Of a stretch of DNA of 64,000 bases, positions 33,819-43,990 are shown piece after piece (the stretch's first letter is position 1; every line of letters begins with the position of its first letter). Source of the stretch: Buddleja alternifolia (taxonomy: Eukaryota > Streptophyta > Magnoliopsida > Lamiales > Scrophulariaceae); contig CM033397.1 of the NCBI GenBank assembly GCA_019426215.1, positions 24,430,480-24,494,479 of the forward strand, given 5' to 3'. The translations under genes were made by a program, and so were the position numbers. The notes beneath the pieces are model-generated. The model saw only the letters and a program-made list of their open reading frames with translations. It did not search any database and had not been told where the DNA came from.

Positions 33819-36637
33819 TCATCGTTTTCTTTTTTTCGTTGGCTTAGCAATCTTTTGCTTCCCATCGGTACGACCATTTTTTTTAGTACGGCGACGAACT
33901 GACGGATTAATCCATATCCCCTCTTGGTGATCTTGTCGCATATACAATTCATCATGACGTATATCCAAGTCATCGTCACTATCAATTGATTGTGAATCAC
34001 CTAATGAGATAGGATTTTCTCCATCATCTTCACTTTCTTCATAATCATCATCAATACATGTATTTTTGTTTGCCGATAAAACAATGGACCACCTCTTATC
34101 AATAGGATCGGTAACAAAAAACACTTGCTTAGCTTGTGACGCTAAAATGAAAGGTCCATCTTTGTATCCCACCCTTTCAAGGTCTACTCAAGTGAAGCCT
34201 ACTCAAGGATCGGTGTTGTGGAGCACATATAGGTGTGCCTGATCCCTTTATGTAATATGAACACTAACTAATTGCTTTCCCATTAATCCGACTCCTTCTG
34301 TTCCCCCTCCCACAACATGAGACTTTGGAAGCTCTGCAACATTAGAATCTGTCAGATACTCTGTGCAAAATGTAATGGCTTCATCAACTATGTACCGTTC
34401 AACAATGCAACCTTCCGGTCGACTACGATTTTTCACGTAGCCTTTCAATACCTTCATATAACGCGCAGCAGGATGCATAGATCTCATAAAAGCCGGTCCA
34501 CATAGTTGAGTCTCTCTAACCAAGTGAATGGGTAGATGAGTCATTATATCAAAAAAAGCAGGTGGAAAATACATTTCAAGCTCACACAAAGTGATGACAA
34601 TTTGTTTTTGAAGTGCAGGAAATTCCTCAGGATCAAACACCTTGCTCCACATTGCTTGGAAAAAGAAACACAATTTAGTTATCGTGTCTCTCACCTTTTT
34701 TGGCAAAATGTCCCGTATAGAAATTGGTAGCAAATGATCCATGATTACATGACAATCGTGAGTCTTCAAGTGCTTTAGCTTCAAATCCTTCATTGATACA
34801 AGACTGCTAATGTTTGAAGAATACCCTTCTGGAACTTTCACTCCATTAAGAAACTCACATAATGCAATTTTTTCTTTCCTGGCTAGAGTGTCAGCTGCTG
34901 GAGGCAAATAAGTACGTTTCCCCTTATTTTTTGCTGCCAATTTTTCTCTTATCTTCATTTCAACCAAGTCTAATCGTGCCTTTACGCCATCTTTTGTCTT
35001 TCCGGGCACATTTAGAAGTGTACCAATGACGCTATCAAATACATTTTTCTCAATATGCATTATATCGAGAAAATGTCTAACATGTAAAGACGTCCAATAC
35101 GGCAACTCAAAGAAAATTGACCTTTTTTTCCACCCAATTTTTGCAAGGCCACCTGCAAAAGTCTTTCCAAATTTAACCTCTAAGTCTCTTACATTCTCAA
35201 ACACTTCTTCACCAGTTAAGCACTTAGGAGCTCGGCCTTCTTCTATATTCCCATTGAAAGCTGTCTTCCACCGACGATATCGATGGTTCTGATTTAGCCA
35301 TCTCCGATTCCCTTGGAATGCATATTTCTGGGAGTGTGTCAATCGATATTGATCTGTACTCTGGACACATATGGGGCATCCACATTGGCCATATACACCA
35401 TATCCCTCGAGGTTTGCTCTTGCCGGAAAATCATTGATTGTTCCAAATACATGACTCAGAGATTAAAATTTTCTTCTCTCAACCCGTCATATACTTGAAC
35501 ACCGGTGTCCCACAACACCTTCAAATCCTCAATTAAAGGAGCTAAGTAGACATCTATATCATTTCCAGGTTGTTTCAGCCCAGAAATGAGTATAGGCATC
35601 ATTATATGCTCTCGCTTCATGCATCGCGATGGGGGAAGGTTGTAGATCATCAAAATCACCGGCCATGTACTATGTGAGCTACTTTGCAAGCCATGAGGGT
35701 TCATGCCATCTGTAGCCAATACAAGGCGCATGTTTCGTGATTCTTCACCAAATTCAGGGAAATCATCATCAATCTTTTTCCATTGAGGAGAATCTGAGGG
35801 ATGTCGAATCTTGTTATCTTCAATCCTTTCTTCAAGCCTTCTATCAACATGCCATGTCAAGTCCTTGGCTAACTCTTTACAACTGTACATGCGCTTAAAT
35901 CGTGGTATTATAGGCAAGTACCACATGGTTTTGACAGGCGCAGATCCACTCTTCTTGTACTGTGAGGCGCCACATTTTGGACAGGCCTTCAATGATGCAT
36001 AGTCAATTCTAAATAATACGCAATCATTGAGACAGGCATGTATCCTCTCATATCCCATGTCAATTGAGGTTAACATCCATTTAGCCTCATAAGTATGATT
36101 AGGTAACACATTATCCTCAGGTAGCATGCTTTTTAATAAACCAAGCAAGTCTGTGAAACTCTTATCACTCCACCCATTGTTGGCTTTTAACTTATATAGG
36201 TTAAGAACTGCTTTTAATCTTGTGAATTTACTACCACTATACAGTGGTGTTTTTAAATCACTTGTCAAATTGTCAAACATCTTGGGACAATTTCGCAAAT
36301 CCTTCTCAATCACATTTGTCATCTCCTCCAAACGATCAGGCTCATAATCATTCATGTTGAAATCCTGTGATGGATATGATGTACCACCCAAATCATCCAA
36401 CGGGACACTGCTTTCACCGTGTCTTGTCCAACGTTTGTAGCTTTTATCAATTCCATTACACACCAAATGATCTTCCAACTCACGTGGACTAATTCTCTTT
36501 CCAAAACAACAACGTAAACACGGACAAGTGATCCTAGTTCGATCTGGTGCATGGTCAACTGCAAACTTTATGAACTTTTTCACCCCTTTCTCATACTGTT
36601 CCGACATACGATCTGCTAAAATCCAACTTCGATCCAT
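33819..36637 (-). pseudogene. CACTA transposase, tnp2 family
   Basis: Start ATG 36637 (MDRSWILADRMSEQYEKGV), the transposase-associated domain with its Cys pairs (CPCLRCCFGK). The tnp2 core follows (CPKCGASQYKKS; MWYLPIIPRFKRMYSC; LATDGMNPHGLQSSSHSTWP; WDTGVQVYDG). A frameshift near 35440-35456 moves the frame, which continues 35400-34248 with KCLTGEEVF, HVRHFLDIMHIEKNVFDSV and the DUF4218-type end (MTHLPIHLVRETQLCGPAF). Between 34247 and 34173 much of DUF4216 is missing; its end (VGYKDGPFILASQAKQVFFV) and an acidic then lysine-rich tail occupy 34172-33819. Transposase would cut at the CACTA ends. This copy looks inactive. Confidence 0.85.
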
Positions 36638-37010
36638 TTTGATTCTGAATTAATCAAATTAAACAATTTTATCATCAGTTAATAGTTAAATTAATTAAAT
36701 AATTTTAATTTTAATTTATTTCCCATTATTCTAGAAAAGATTCGGCAGAGTAACAACGCAAAAATTTCTACCAAGTTCTCAACTTAATCTTCACCCGGGT
36801 AGGTTGAATCCAACAAAATTCGGATCTTACGATCCGCTAAAATCCAATTTCGATCTTAATTAATTAAATTAGACAATTTTAACATCAGTTGAGTCAAATT
36901 ATTTAAACTATTTTCATTTAAATTTATTTCACGTTATCCTAGAAAAAATTCGGCAGAGTACCGACGCAAAAATTTCTACCAAGTTCTCGACTTAATCTTC
37001 CCCCAAACTT
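36609..37010. repeat. 222-bp tandem duplication over the tnp2 start region
   Basis: GATCTGCTAAAATCCAACTT (36609) recurs as GATCCGCTAAAATCCAATTT (36831). CGGCAGAGTA and AAAAATTTCTACCAAGTTCT recur with the same offset. The second copy lies upstream of the transposase gene and lacks its start codon. Confidence 0.8.
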
Positions 37011-37084
37011 ACAACCAACAAAATTCGTATATTTCAACCACAACAAACCCAATATTATAATCTTTCACCCACAACAAACCCAAA

Positions 37085-37376
37085 ATGCCGATCTTACTAT
37101 ACGAAAATATTGATCACCAGTTGGATCACATAAAACATCATATTTCTACAAATATTGATCACCAGTTGGATCACATAAATCTCATAAAACTAAAAATAAA
37201 GCACCATTTTATAAAAATATATTGATCACCAGTTGAATCACATAAAGCATCATATTTCCAACAACTACAAATATTGATCACCAGTCGGATCACATAAATC
37301 ACATAAAAATATAAATAAAACATCATATTTTCAGCAACTAAGTATAAATATAGATCACCAGTTGGATCAATGTACC
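37085..37376. repeat. Five copies of an ATTGATCACCAGTTGGATCA unit
   Basis: Imperfect direct repeats of TATTGATCACCAGTTGGATC followed by ACATAAA, 35-75 bp apart, upstream of the transposase gene. The core TGATCACCAGTTGGATCA is partly palindromic. Confidence 0.8.
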
Positions 37377-37499
37377 CTAAACCACCAAATAACCACAATT
37401 TAATCTCAAATCAAACGTAATTAACACCCGATTAACCAAAATTAATACTAAATTCAGTCAAATTCCTAGTTCCCTTAAATTTTTTAATAAATAAGCAAA

Positions 37500-37850
37500 T
37501 TTCAAGAATATACACAAATATATATACATACACCCACAAAAACACAAATATATACATACACCCACACATACACAAATATATTCATACACCCACACATACA
37601 CAAATATATATACATATACACCCACATATACACAAATATACATACACCCACACATACACAAATATATATACATACACCCATATATACACAAATACACTCA
37701 CACATACACAAATATATATACACCCACACATACACAAATATATATACATACACCTATAAATTACAGAAATACACTCACACATACACAAATATATATACAT
37801 ACACTCATATATGCATACACCCACATATACATACATCTATATATACTCTA
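37500..37850. repeat. Minisatellite of ACACCCACAYATACACAAATATA units
   Basis: About 25-35 bp period. Open frames across it (Tyr/Ile/Cys/Val repeats) are artefacts of the repeat. Confidence 0.9.
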
Positions 37851-37854
37851 TGTG

Positions 37855-38228
37855 TGTGTATATATATATATATTTATATTTATCTAAAAGAAAATACCTA
37901 AACTAAATGGACCACGGCGGCGGCAGCGGAGGTGGGCGGCGGCGGCGGCGGCAGCGGAAGCGGAGGTGGGCGGCGGCGGCGGGTACTATGTATATATATA
38001 TATATATAGAGTTAATTTTATATATATAGAATATATACATATATATGCACATATATATATATATATATATATATCTAGAAAGAGAAAGAGAGAGAGAGAT
38101 ACCGGAGCGACGGCGGCGGACGGCGGATGGAGCGGCAACCGGCGGCGCGAGAGAGAGAAGTAGATCGAGAGATAGAGAGAGAAACCGAGAAGAGGACGGC
38201 GGACGGTGGTGGTGGTGGTGGTGAGAGA

Positions 38229-38267
<39 letters not shown>

Positions 38268-38320
38268 GTGAGTGAGTGAGAGTGAGAGTGAGAGTGAGAG
38301 AGAGGGGGGCCGGTTTGTAG
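37855..38320. repeat. Low-complexity block: TA, GGC and GA microsatellites
   Basis: (TA)n at 37856-37872, 37985-38010 and 38050-38075; GGC/GGA-rich 37912-37981; GGT and GA runs 38200-38320. Read on the minus strand it is CT-rich and lies at the 5' side of the transposase gene, so it may hold its promoter. Confidence 0.85.
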
Positions 38321-38322
38321 AA

Positions 38323-38546
38323 AACCCGGCCCCTGTGCCAGCGGTTCGGCAGAATCGCTGGCACATGTACAATTTGTGGCAGCGGTTCTGACCGAACCGC
38401 TGTCGCGTTCAATTTTTTTTTTTTTCAAATTTTGTTCTGACAACTATGACAGTGGTTCGGCTCGAACCGCTGTCATAAGTCCGAACCAAGTACCCCCTAT
38501 TACAGCAGTTTTCAAAACCGCTGTAATAGGGCTTTTTGTGGTAGTG
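38323..38546. repeat. CACTA right terminus and subterminal repeats
   Basis: Contains GCCAGCGGTTCGG...CGCTGGCAC, GGCAGCGGTTC...GAACCGCTGTC and TTACAGCAGTTTTCAAAACC palindromes and ends in TTTTTGTGGTAGTG. Confidence 0.85.
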
Positions 38547-38549
38547 GTC

Positions 38550-39732
38550 TGAACTTTAGACTTGAGCAATCGAGTTGAAGATATTAATGTTCGTCATTAG
38601 AGTAGTTAGGCCCAATTTAGCCGTTGGTGGGGTCAACCTCGAACTGCAACCTAATAGGCAAGTAGTATTCGTAAGTGATATCCAAGAAAGGATTCGTTCC
38701 CTCATAAGTGAACGAGGAATTATCCTATGTATTTATAAGTAAGTTAGACCATAAACTCTTTGACCAAAGCATTCATTGATCTGAGATTATTATAAACAAA
38801 CCATAGAGTTAAGTTCGTGAGTTTGACCAAAACCATGACTTTTGCTTAACCGGGATAAGGAAACGAAGAGTTTATATTCACACGGTATTTACAAATGAAA
38901 AGGTATAAATGATCTAATCATTTCATTTAGTTTGGGTTAAAATATGGACCACTTAACTGACTATGTGGGACTTATATTCAATGGAATCCTCACATTGCTA
39001 AATATAGATGAACTTAAAGAGTCACTGTTAAAAAGGAAAAATTAATGAAAAAGTGAAATATTTATTGTGATAATATTTTAAGTATTGGATACTTAAAAGG
39101 AAATAAATAGAATTAATTATTTGGAGAAATAAGTTAATTTATTTATGGTTAAATTAATATAATATTTATTGGAGAAATATAATTAATTAAATGGATTATC
39201 TATTATTTAATTGAATTAATTAATTGGATTAAGTTAATTAATTAATATTAGATTAAACTAAGCACAAAATTAATACACCATGTGGCACATTGAACCTGAA
39301 GGCGGCGGCCATGAGGAGTACTAATGCGTTTAGTTTGAGTCCAAGGCAATAACTTAAGTGATATAAATTTCACCTTAATTATTAGCCTAGGTCATAAGTT
39401 CATAAGTTGAATTACACAACACACAAGAAAAAGATTCTCTTTCCCTCACTCTACCTAGCCGTCGGTCACCATACCAAAGGAGGATGAAGATTTTTCATCA
39501 AGTTTTTCCGGCGAGACGATTTAGAGGCAGAACACTTGGATTGCGCGGATGAAGATTTATTCAGCCGGAGATTTATTCGTGGAAATAATCAACCACTTCG
39601 CCACAACGGGTAATGTGATTTTACCCTATCATACATACGTGTGATTAAACCTCGAGATTGACCCTGCGAAGGGAAAATCCAAAAAAAAAAAAAAATTCCA
39701 TTTCCCCTGCGTTTGGTCAATTTTCCCCAACA
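38550..39732 (+). repeat. Copia-C 5' LTR, right piece
   Basis: Continues from the left piece (TGAACTTTAGACTTGAG) and ends TTTTCCCCAACA, next to the PBS. Homologous to 13290-14445 of Copia-A. Confidence 0.88.
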
Positions 39733-39733
39733 G

Positions 39734-39746
39734 TGTTATCAAAGCC
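39734..39746 (+). other. Degraded primer-binding site of Copia-C
   Basis: TGTTATCAAAGCC, two changes from TGGTATCAGAGCC. Confidence 0.8.
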
Positions 39747-40492
39747 AAATCGCGGGGTTCGGCATATGTAAATTATGTGTTCAAGAAGCATGTTTTACAA
39801 TTTTTTATCGATGCATTATTAGATATGTGGATTTCATTTTGTTTGTGTTCTTGAGGACTATGTTTATTTTTCGTTCATTAAAAATTAATCAAAAATTGGA
39901 TTTTATGTAATTTTAATGTGATGGAAATAAAAAATTGCAAATTTACAGGGTCGACCCATCGCCGTGGCAGCGACTGGGCACCTGCGGCATTCACAGGGCC
40001 AGCGCGTAGCAGCGGCCCATCGTCCCAATAACTGGGTTGCTCAGGCGAGGTGCGCAAGCCTAATACCAGCTGCCGAGTAATTGGGCTCGCGCAGGCGTGC
40101 CCATCCATGTGTTATTTAACACACGGGCTTTGCAAAGCGACCCGGGTCAATTATTAAATTACGTAGATTTTAATGCAAAATAAATAATATATATAATTTA
40201 ATAATAGTATTTTTATTTCCAAATAATCTAATGTTAATTAAAATTAGACTTTGAATTAAATTGGATTTATTCCATTGTAAAATTAATTTGATGGGCTTAG
40301 ACATTAACTTTTATTAAAATTGGATTTTGATAAAAGATTAATAGTAGTTCATTAAAATTAAACTTTCAATAGGAATCAAATAAATTTAATATCCTTGAGA
40401 ATAGGAACAACAATGATTAAATTTAGAATTTGATTAGAAATTAACATATATGTTTTTCGTGTATTATGTGATATGAATATAATGTTTGACAT

Positions 40493-40747
40493 AAGCAAGG
40501 GGGTGTGGCCAAAGTGGTCACAAGGGGATAGTTACCAGGTGTAGTGGATTGGGAGAAAGGGGACAGTTTGGAGAGTTTACTTCTCCGACCTCCCCCAGAT
40601 CCTCCCCTGGGAGCCCCTGCGCTTATCGAGCCGTTGCCTATGGGTAACCTAGGGCGGCTTACCTCCATACGTGGTTTGCGGCCTATTGCGTATGGACAGG
40701 TTTGCTCTGCTGGGTGACCGACAGAGATTTACCCTGGGATTTCCAAA
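40493..40747 (+). mobile_element. tRNA-derived SINE
   Basis: About 255 bp, flanked by a perfect 17-bp direct repeat AATATAATGTTTGACAT (40476-40492, 40748-40764). Near the start GGGGGTGTGGCCAAAGTGGT resembles an RNA polymerase III box A; box B is degenerate. The body (GCGCTTATCGAGCCGTTGCC, GGGTAACCTAGGGCGGCTTA, TACGTGGTTTGCGG) reminds me of plant Au-type SINEs. The 3' end is short (GGATTTCC, then A's). GC-rich compared with its host. Confidence 0.85.
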
Positions 40748-41245
40748 AATATAATGTTTGACATGTTATATGATGGGAGACACGATTCATGGACTTAGGC
40801 TTATTTTTAATTTGTATTTCTTTTTGATGGGTTGTAAAGGCCTTTTTGAGCCTATTTTTTTTTTTCTTTCTAGATAAATTTGGTATAGGTGATATATATT
40901 GAAATGTAATAGTTAGAAATAGAATAGGCCCAAAGGAGAAATTCAAGTCGAGCCGAGGAGATTCCAGAAGGAGCTTTGGAAGCTTTAGTATAGTTTCTTT
41001 TCATTTTATGATTAAAACATTGGCTTGTTTCAATCTAGGAATTATAGTCCATGAATCGTGTGTTGTTAGCTTTCTAGGATTGCTAATTATTTATTTTAAT
41101 CCGTGTTTATATACATGATATGAAATGGGTTGATGTACAAAGTGAGACCTAATAAATAATACAAATTCTCCCACTTGAAAAATATTAAGTTAGTAAAGGG
41201 TACTAGGTATCCCGTCCTCCACTAAATTTAGGAGAAATTTAAATG

Positions 41246-41581
41246 ATATTTAATATATAAATCATCCCTAAGCAATGGGAGAATTATATATTGAAATATA
41301 TTTTATATTTTTCCTGAGTGCATGAAATGCCATTGGTCGAAAACAAATTTCACTCCAAATACCAGCAAAAGGTTGCAAGGTGAAATTCAATTGTTAGACT
41401 AATAGATAGTCAGTGGGTTGAACTTAGATTATTCATAAATCCATATGATCGTTAAAAGGTTGAAATTTGATGAATAATGGACAAAGGGATTGAATCATCC
41501 ATTTGATGGGTTGATGTTGGACATCACTTTAATAGATTGATTAGGCCAAATACCAGCAAAAGGTTGCAACCTATTAATCTA
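41246..41581 (+). other. Array of four stem-loops in the Copia-C leader
   Basis: Same layout as Copia-A: ATATTTAATATATAA (41246-41260) with TTATATATTGAAATAT (41284-41299); TTTCAC/GTGAAA around 41348-41385; ATTATTCATAAATC with its partner near 41465-41478; TAGATTGATTAGG with CCTATTAATCTA (41570-41581). Loops keep ATACCAGCAAAAGGTTG at 41359 and 41550. Confidence 0.72.
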
Positions 41582-41755
41582 GTTAAATAACTCAATCATG
41601 ACTTCCGAATTCCAAAGTAGGAGTGTGGATTTTCGAAAAATGTAGTGGGAGACAAGTTATTTTAAAAGTCCTAATTTAAACTTGGAACAACAATTACATA
41701 AGAATCTAAATAATCTTTTTACTTTTATGCAGTTATTTCTTATTATCTGTCTCAA

Positions 41756-41893
41756 ATGTCACCAAATCCCTTATCTGATTTGATAAAAAGATATACTTTG
41801 ACTGGACCAAACTACGTAGAATGACTCACAAACTTGAGGATGGTCCTAAGTAGAGAGTCGATTGAATATGTACTTGAACTCAGACGTCCTCTT
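41756..41893 (+). pseudogene. gag: Copia-C gag N-terminus
   Basis: ATG 41756 (MSPNPLSDLIKRYTLTGPNY), matching the start of the Copia-A Gag, with one TGA where tryptophan is expected. Interrupted at GTACC by Copia-E; the frame resumes at 51603. Confidence 0.8.
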
Positions 41894-41898
41894 GTACC

Positions 41899-43975
41899 TA
41901 TTGCATTGGGTTCTATTCCCCGGATGGCTCGTGGCAGCGGGATTTAAAATTTAAAGATACAACTACCCGAAACAGGAATAATGATGTGCTAGATTATACT
42001 ATAAAGAAGGTTGCAAGAATTTTTACCTTTCGATTAAATTCTCACAGCAACCAATTTGATCTTTTCAACCCTGTGGTGCAATTCCACACAATTCCCTGGA
42101 GGAAATCGCCCGTCAATTGTATCTCTGGTATTAGTGCTCCAAATGTCGTACCTTTAAGATGTATCCACACCTCGTTCAAGTCACCACCTACATATTGGTG
42201 CTAGCCAACGGAATAGGCCTAAGTCTAAAACCTAGGCTTGATTATGTTAAGGGATGGAATATGTGAATCGTTAAGTTCAACACATGAACAAAACTATGTC
42301 TTGTTGGAACAAGGGAAGGGGGCAATTTTTGGCTTGAGGATGACAAAAAAATTCTCTCTTAATTTTCTAGCTGGGGGTTCGAATTTTTCCTCTCAAGAAA
42401 ACTTAGGGTTTTTAGTCTTGCAATCACATATATATAGAATAGGAGCACTAGAGTTCTTATTCAACTGCAAGACTTGGAGAAGAACAAAACCCTTTTCTTC
42501 TTCACCATGAATTCGACCCCCTTTTCCTTTTGGGCTTTAAAAATTGGCCACCCTCTTTTATTAGAGTCCAAGAATTAATTGTTGACTCCATATTTAATTA
42601 TGGGCTAAAACCCATCAATTAAATATTCTCATATAATTAAAACCCATTTAATTATATTCACTTATTCCAATTGACTTATTTATTTAACTTGAGCCAAGCC
42701 CAACTAAATAAAATACTTGGACTCTACTAGGTCCATTAATTTAATTAATTCTACAAGATTAATTAAAATAGTCGAATTAATTAAATCATCTCAATTAATT
42801 CATATTCCACATTTGGAAAGGACTAGACTTTCCTAATTTCCTCAATTTCCTCAAATTGATTAATCACATCATTTAAGCAGTGACTCTCACGAGTTAAGTG
42901 TGTGACCCCTTAGGCTCTTCTACTATCTAGTAGTACGTACACTTTCTCAAAGTGCTAGTGTGCTTTCGTAAAATAGAAAACACTAGATTAAATCATTCCT
43001 TTGATTCAATAAAGCCCCAAATCAATCACCATATTAATTCTCGGCACTTACAAATCGTGGTTACTGTCTAGCAACGGGCCACGAAGACCTAGACAAAGAC
43101 GAAGATAAAGATACGCCTTTCTTGATCTTGATCCTTGTATAAGTAAGATCCCTCCATCTAATCTCCCAATTGAATCTAGAGCAGTGGCTAAGCTCGAAGC
43201 TCTATTAATTCAATAACTATGTTTCCCAAAAACGGTGACATCAACTTTCGACTATCCAAACGAGGAAACCGTACGCCTCTTTAGATATCATACTTCGGCC
43301 GAAGATTCCTAAAGTCGATTCACTGACAAGTCTAATGTCAGAGATAGATCCCATCTTGATTCTCACGTGCCTTCATACATAATTAGCCCATGTCTGATTT
43401 TGCCCATTTGCGATCATCTAAGTAATCATGTAACAAATTAAGACATGTTCAATTGTGTACAAGACATCCAATGGAACCTCAGGTTCTAATAATTACTCTT
43501 ATACTACAAGACCACTGGAAGTTCCAGATTCAACTGGGCTTCCATTTAATGGAACTTCCATGGGGTTGTTCAGTATACATATTCCCACAATAGGAACCCT
43601 TATATCTGCAAAGGCTTCCACCGTGCGAATATCTGTGGAACGAGATACACTCAATCAAGAGTATGCATCATATAAGCAAGTCTTTTGGTCTCACCGATAT
43701 CCCTTCATCTCGACGAGCCCATTCACGACTTGGAACATATGTTTTAAGGATCACGGCCTTGGAGACATATTCCATCATTGCCATTCCTGATGCGCAATGA
43801 TGTCCCATAGCTATGTGTGATCCTTCAGGACTTTATTCTAAGTTAAGACAAAGCTATATACATGAATAAACAATGCCAAAAGGTTAACTTTATTTATATG
43901 AAAAAGATCGTTCAGCTGAGTTATTATTACATAGAATGGCGCTCTAAATTGGTGCGCCGGGCATAAACTCTAACG
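41899..43975 (-). repeat. 3' LTR of Copia-E
   Basis: On the plus strand starts TATTGCATTGGGTTC (aligned with TGTTGGGATGGGTTC in the other LTR) and ends CATAAACTCTAACG. Bounded by GTACC and the PPT. Confidence 0.9.
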
Positions 43976-43990
43976 ATCTCCCACTCGCCC
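43976..43990 (-). other. Polypurine tract of Copia-E
   Basis: Minus strand GGGCGAGTGGGAGAT immediately before the 3' LTR; primes plus-strand DNA synthesis. Confidence 0.85.

Larger units (their letters stand above)
29951..38546 (-). mobile_element. CACTA (En/Spm) DNA transposon
   Basis: 8596 bp. Left end CACTACTATAAAAATG, right end (minus strand) CACTACCACAAAAAGC; 3-bp target duplication GTC on both sides (29948-29950, 38547-38549). Both ends carry repeated, palindromic GACAGCGGTT motifs. Two minus-strand genes lie inside: a tnp2-like transposase (36637-33819) and a second gene ending in a Ulp1-type protease (33505-30535). The host LTR reads through when it is removed. Both genes contain frameshifts, so activity in cis is doubtful. 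Confidence 0.93.
39747..41755 (+). other. Copia-C untranslated leader
   Basis: Parallel to the Copia-A leader: GC-rich island 39950-40145, AT-rich DNA, SINE insertion 40493-40747, four-hairpin array 41246-41581 and TAGTGGGAGAC at 41643. Confidence 0.75.

Noticed and set aside
35026..35292. 88-codon plus-strand frame opposite the CACTA transposase
   Set aside because: Antisense shadow of the tnp2-like gene on the minus strand.
37458..38443. Several 80-170 codon frames rich in Tyr/Ile/Cys or Ser/Leu/Arg
   Set aside because: They are translations of microsatellites and a minisatellite in the CACTA element.
42238..42510. 90-codon frame, with a similar one at 49900-50220
   Set aside because: Corresponding positions in the two Copia-E LTRs. 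Frames differ in length and are not preserved, so coding is unlikely.
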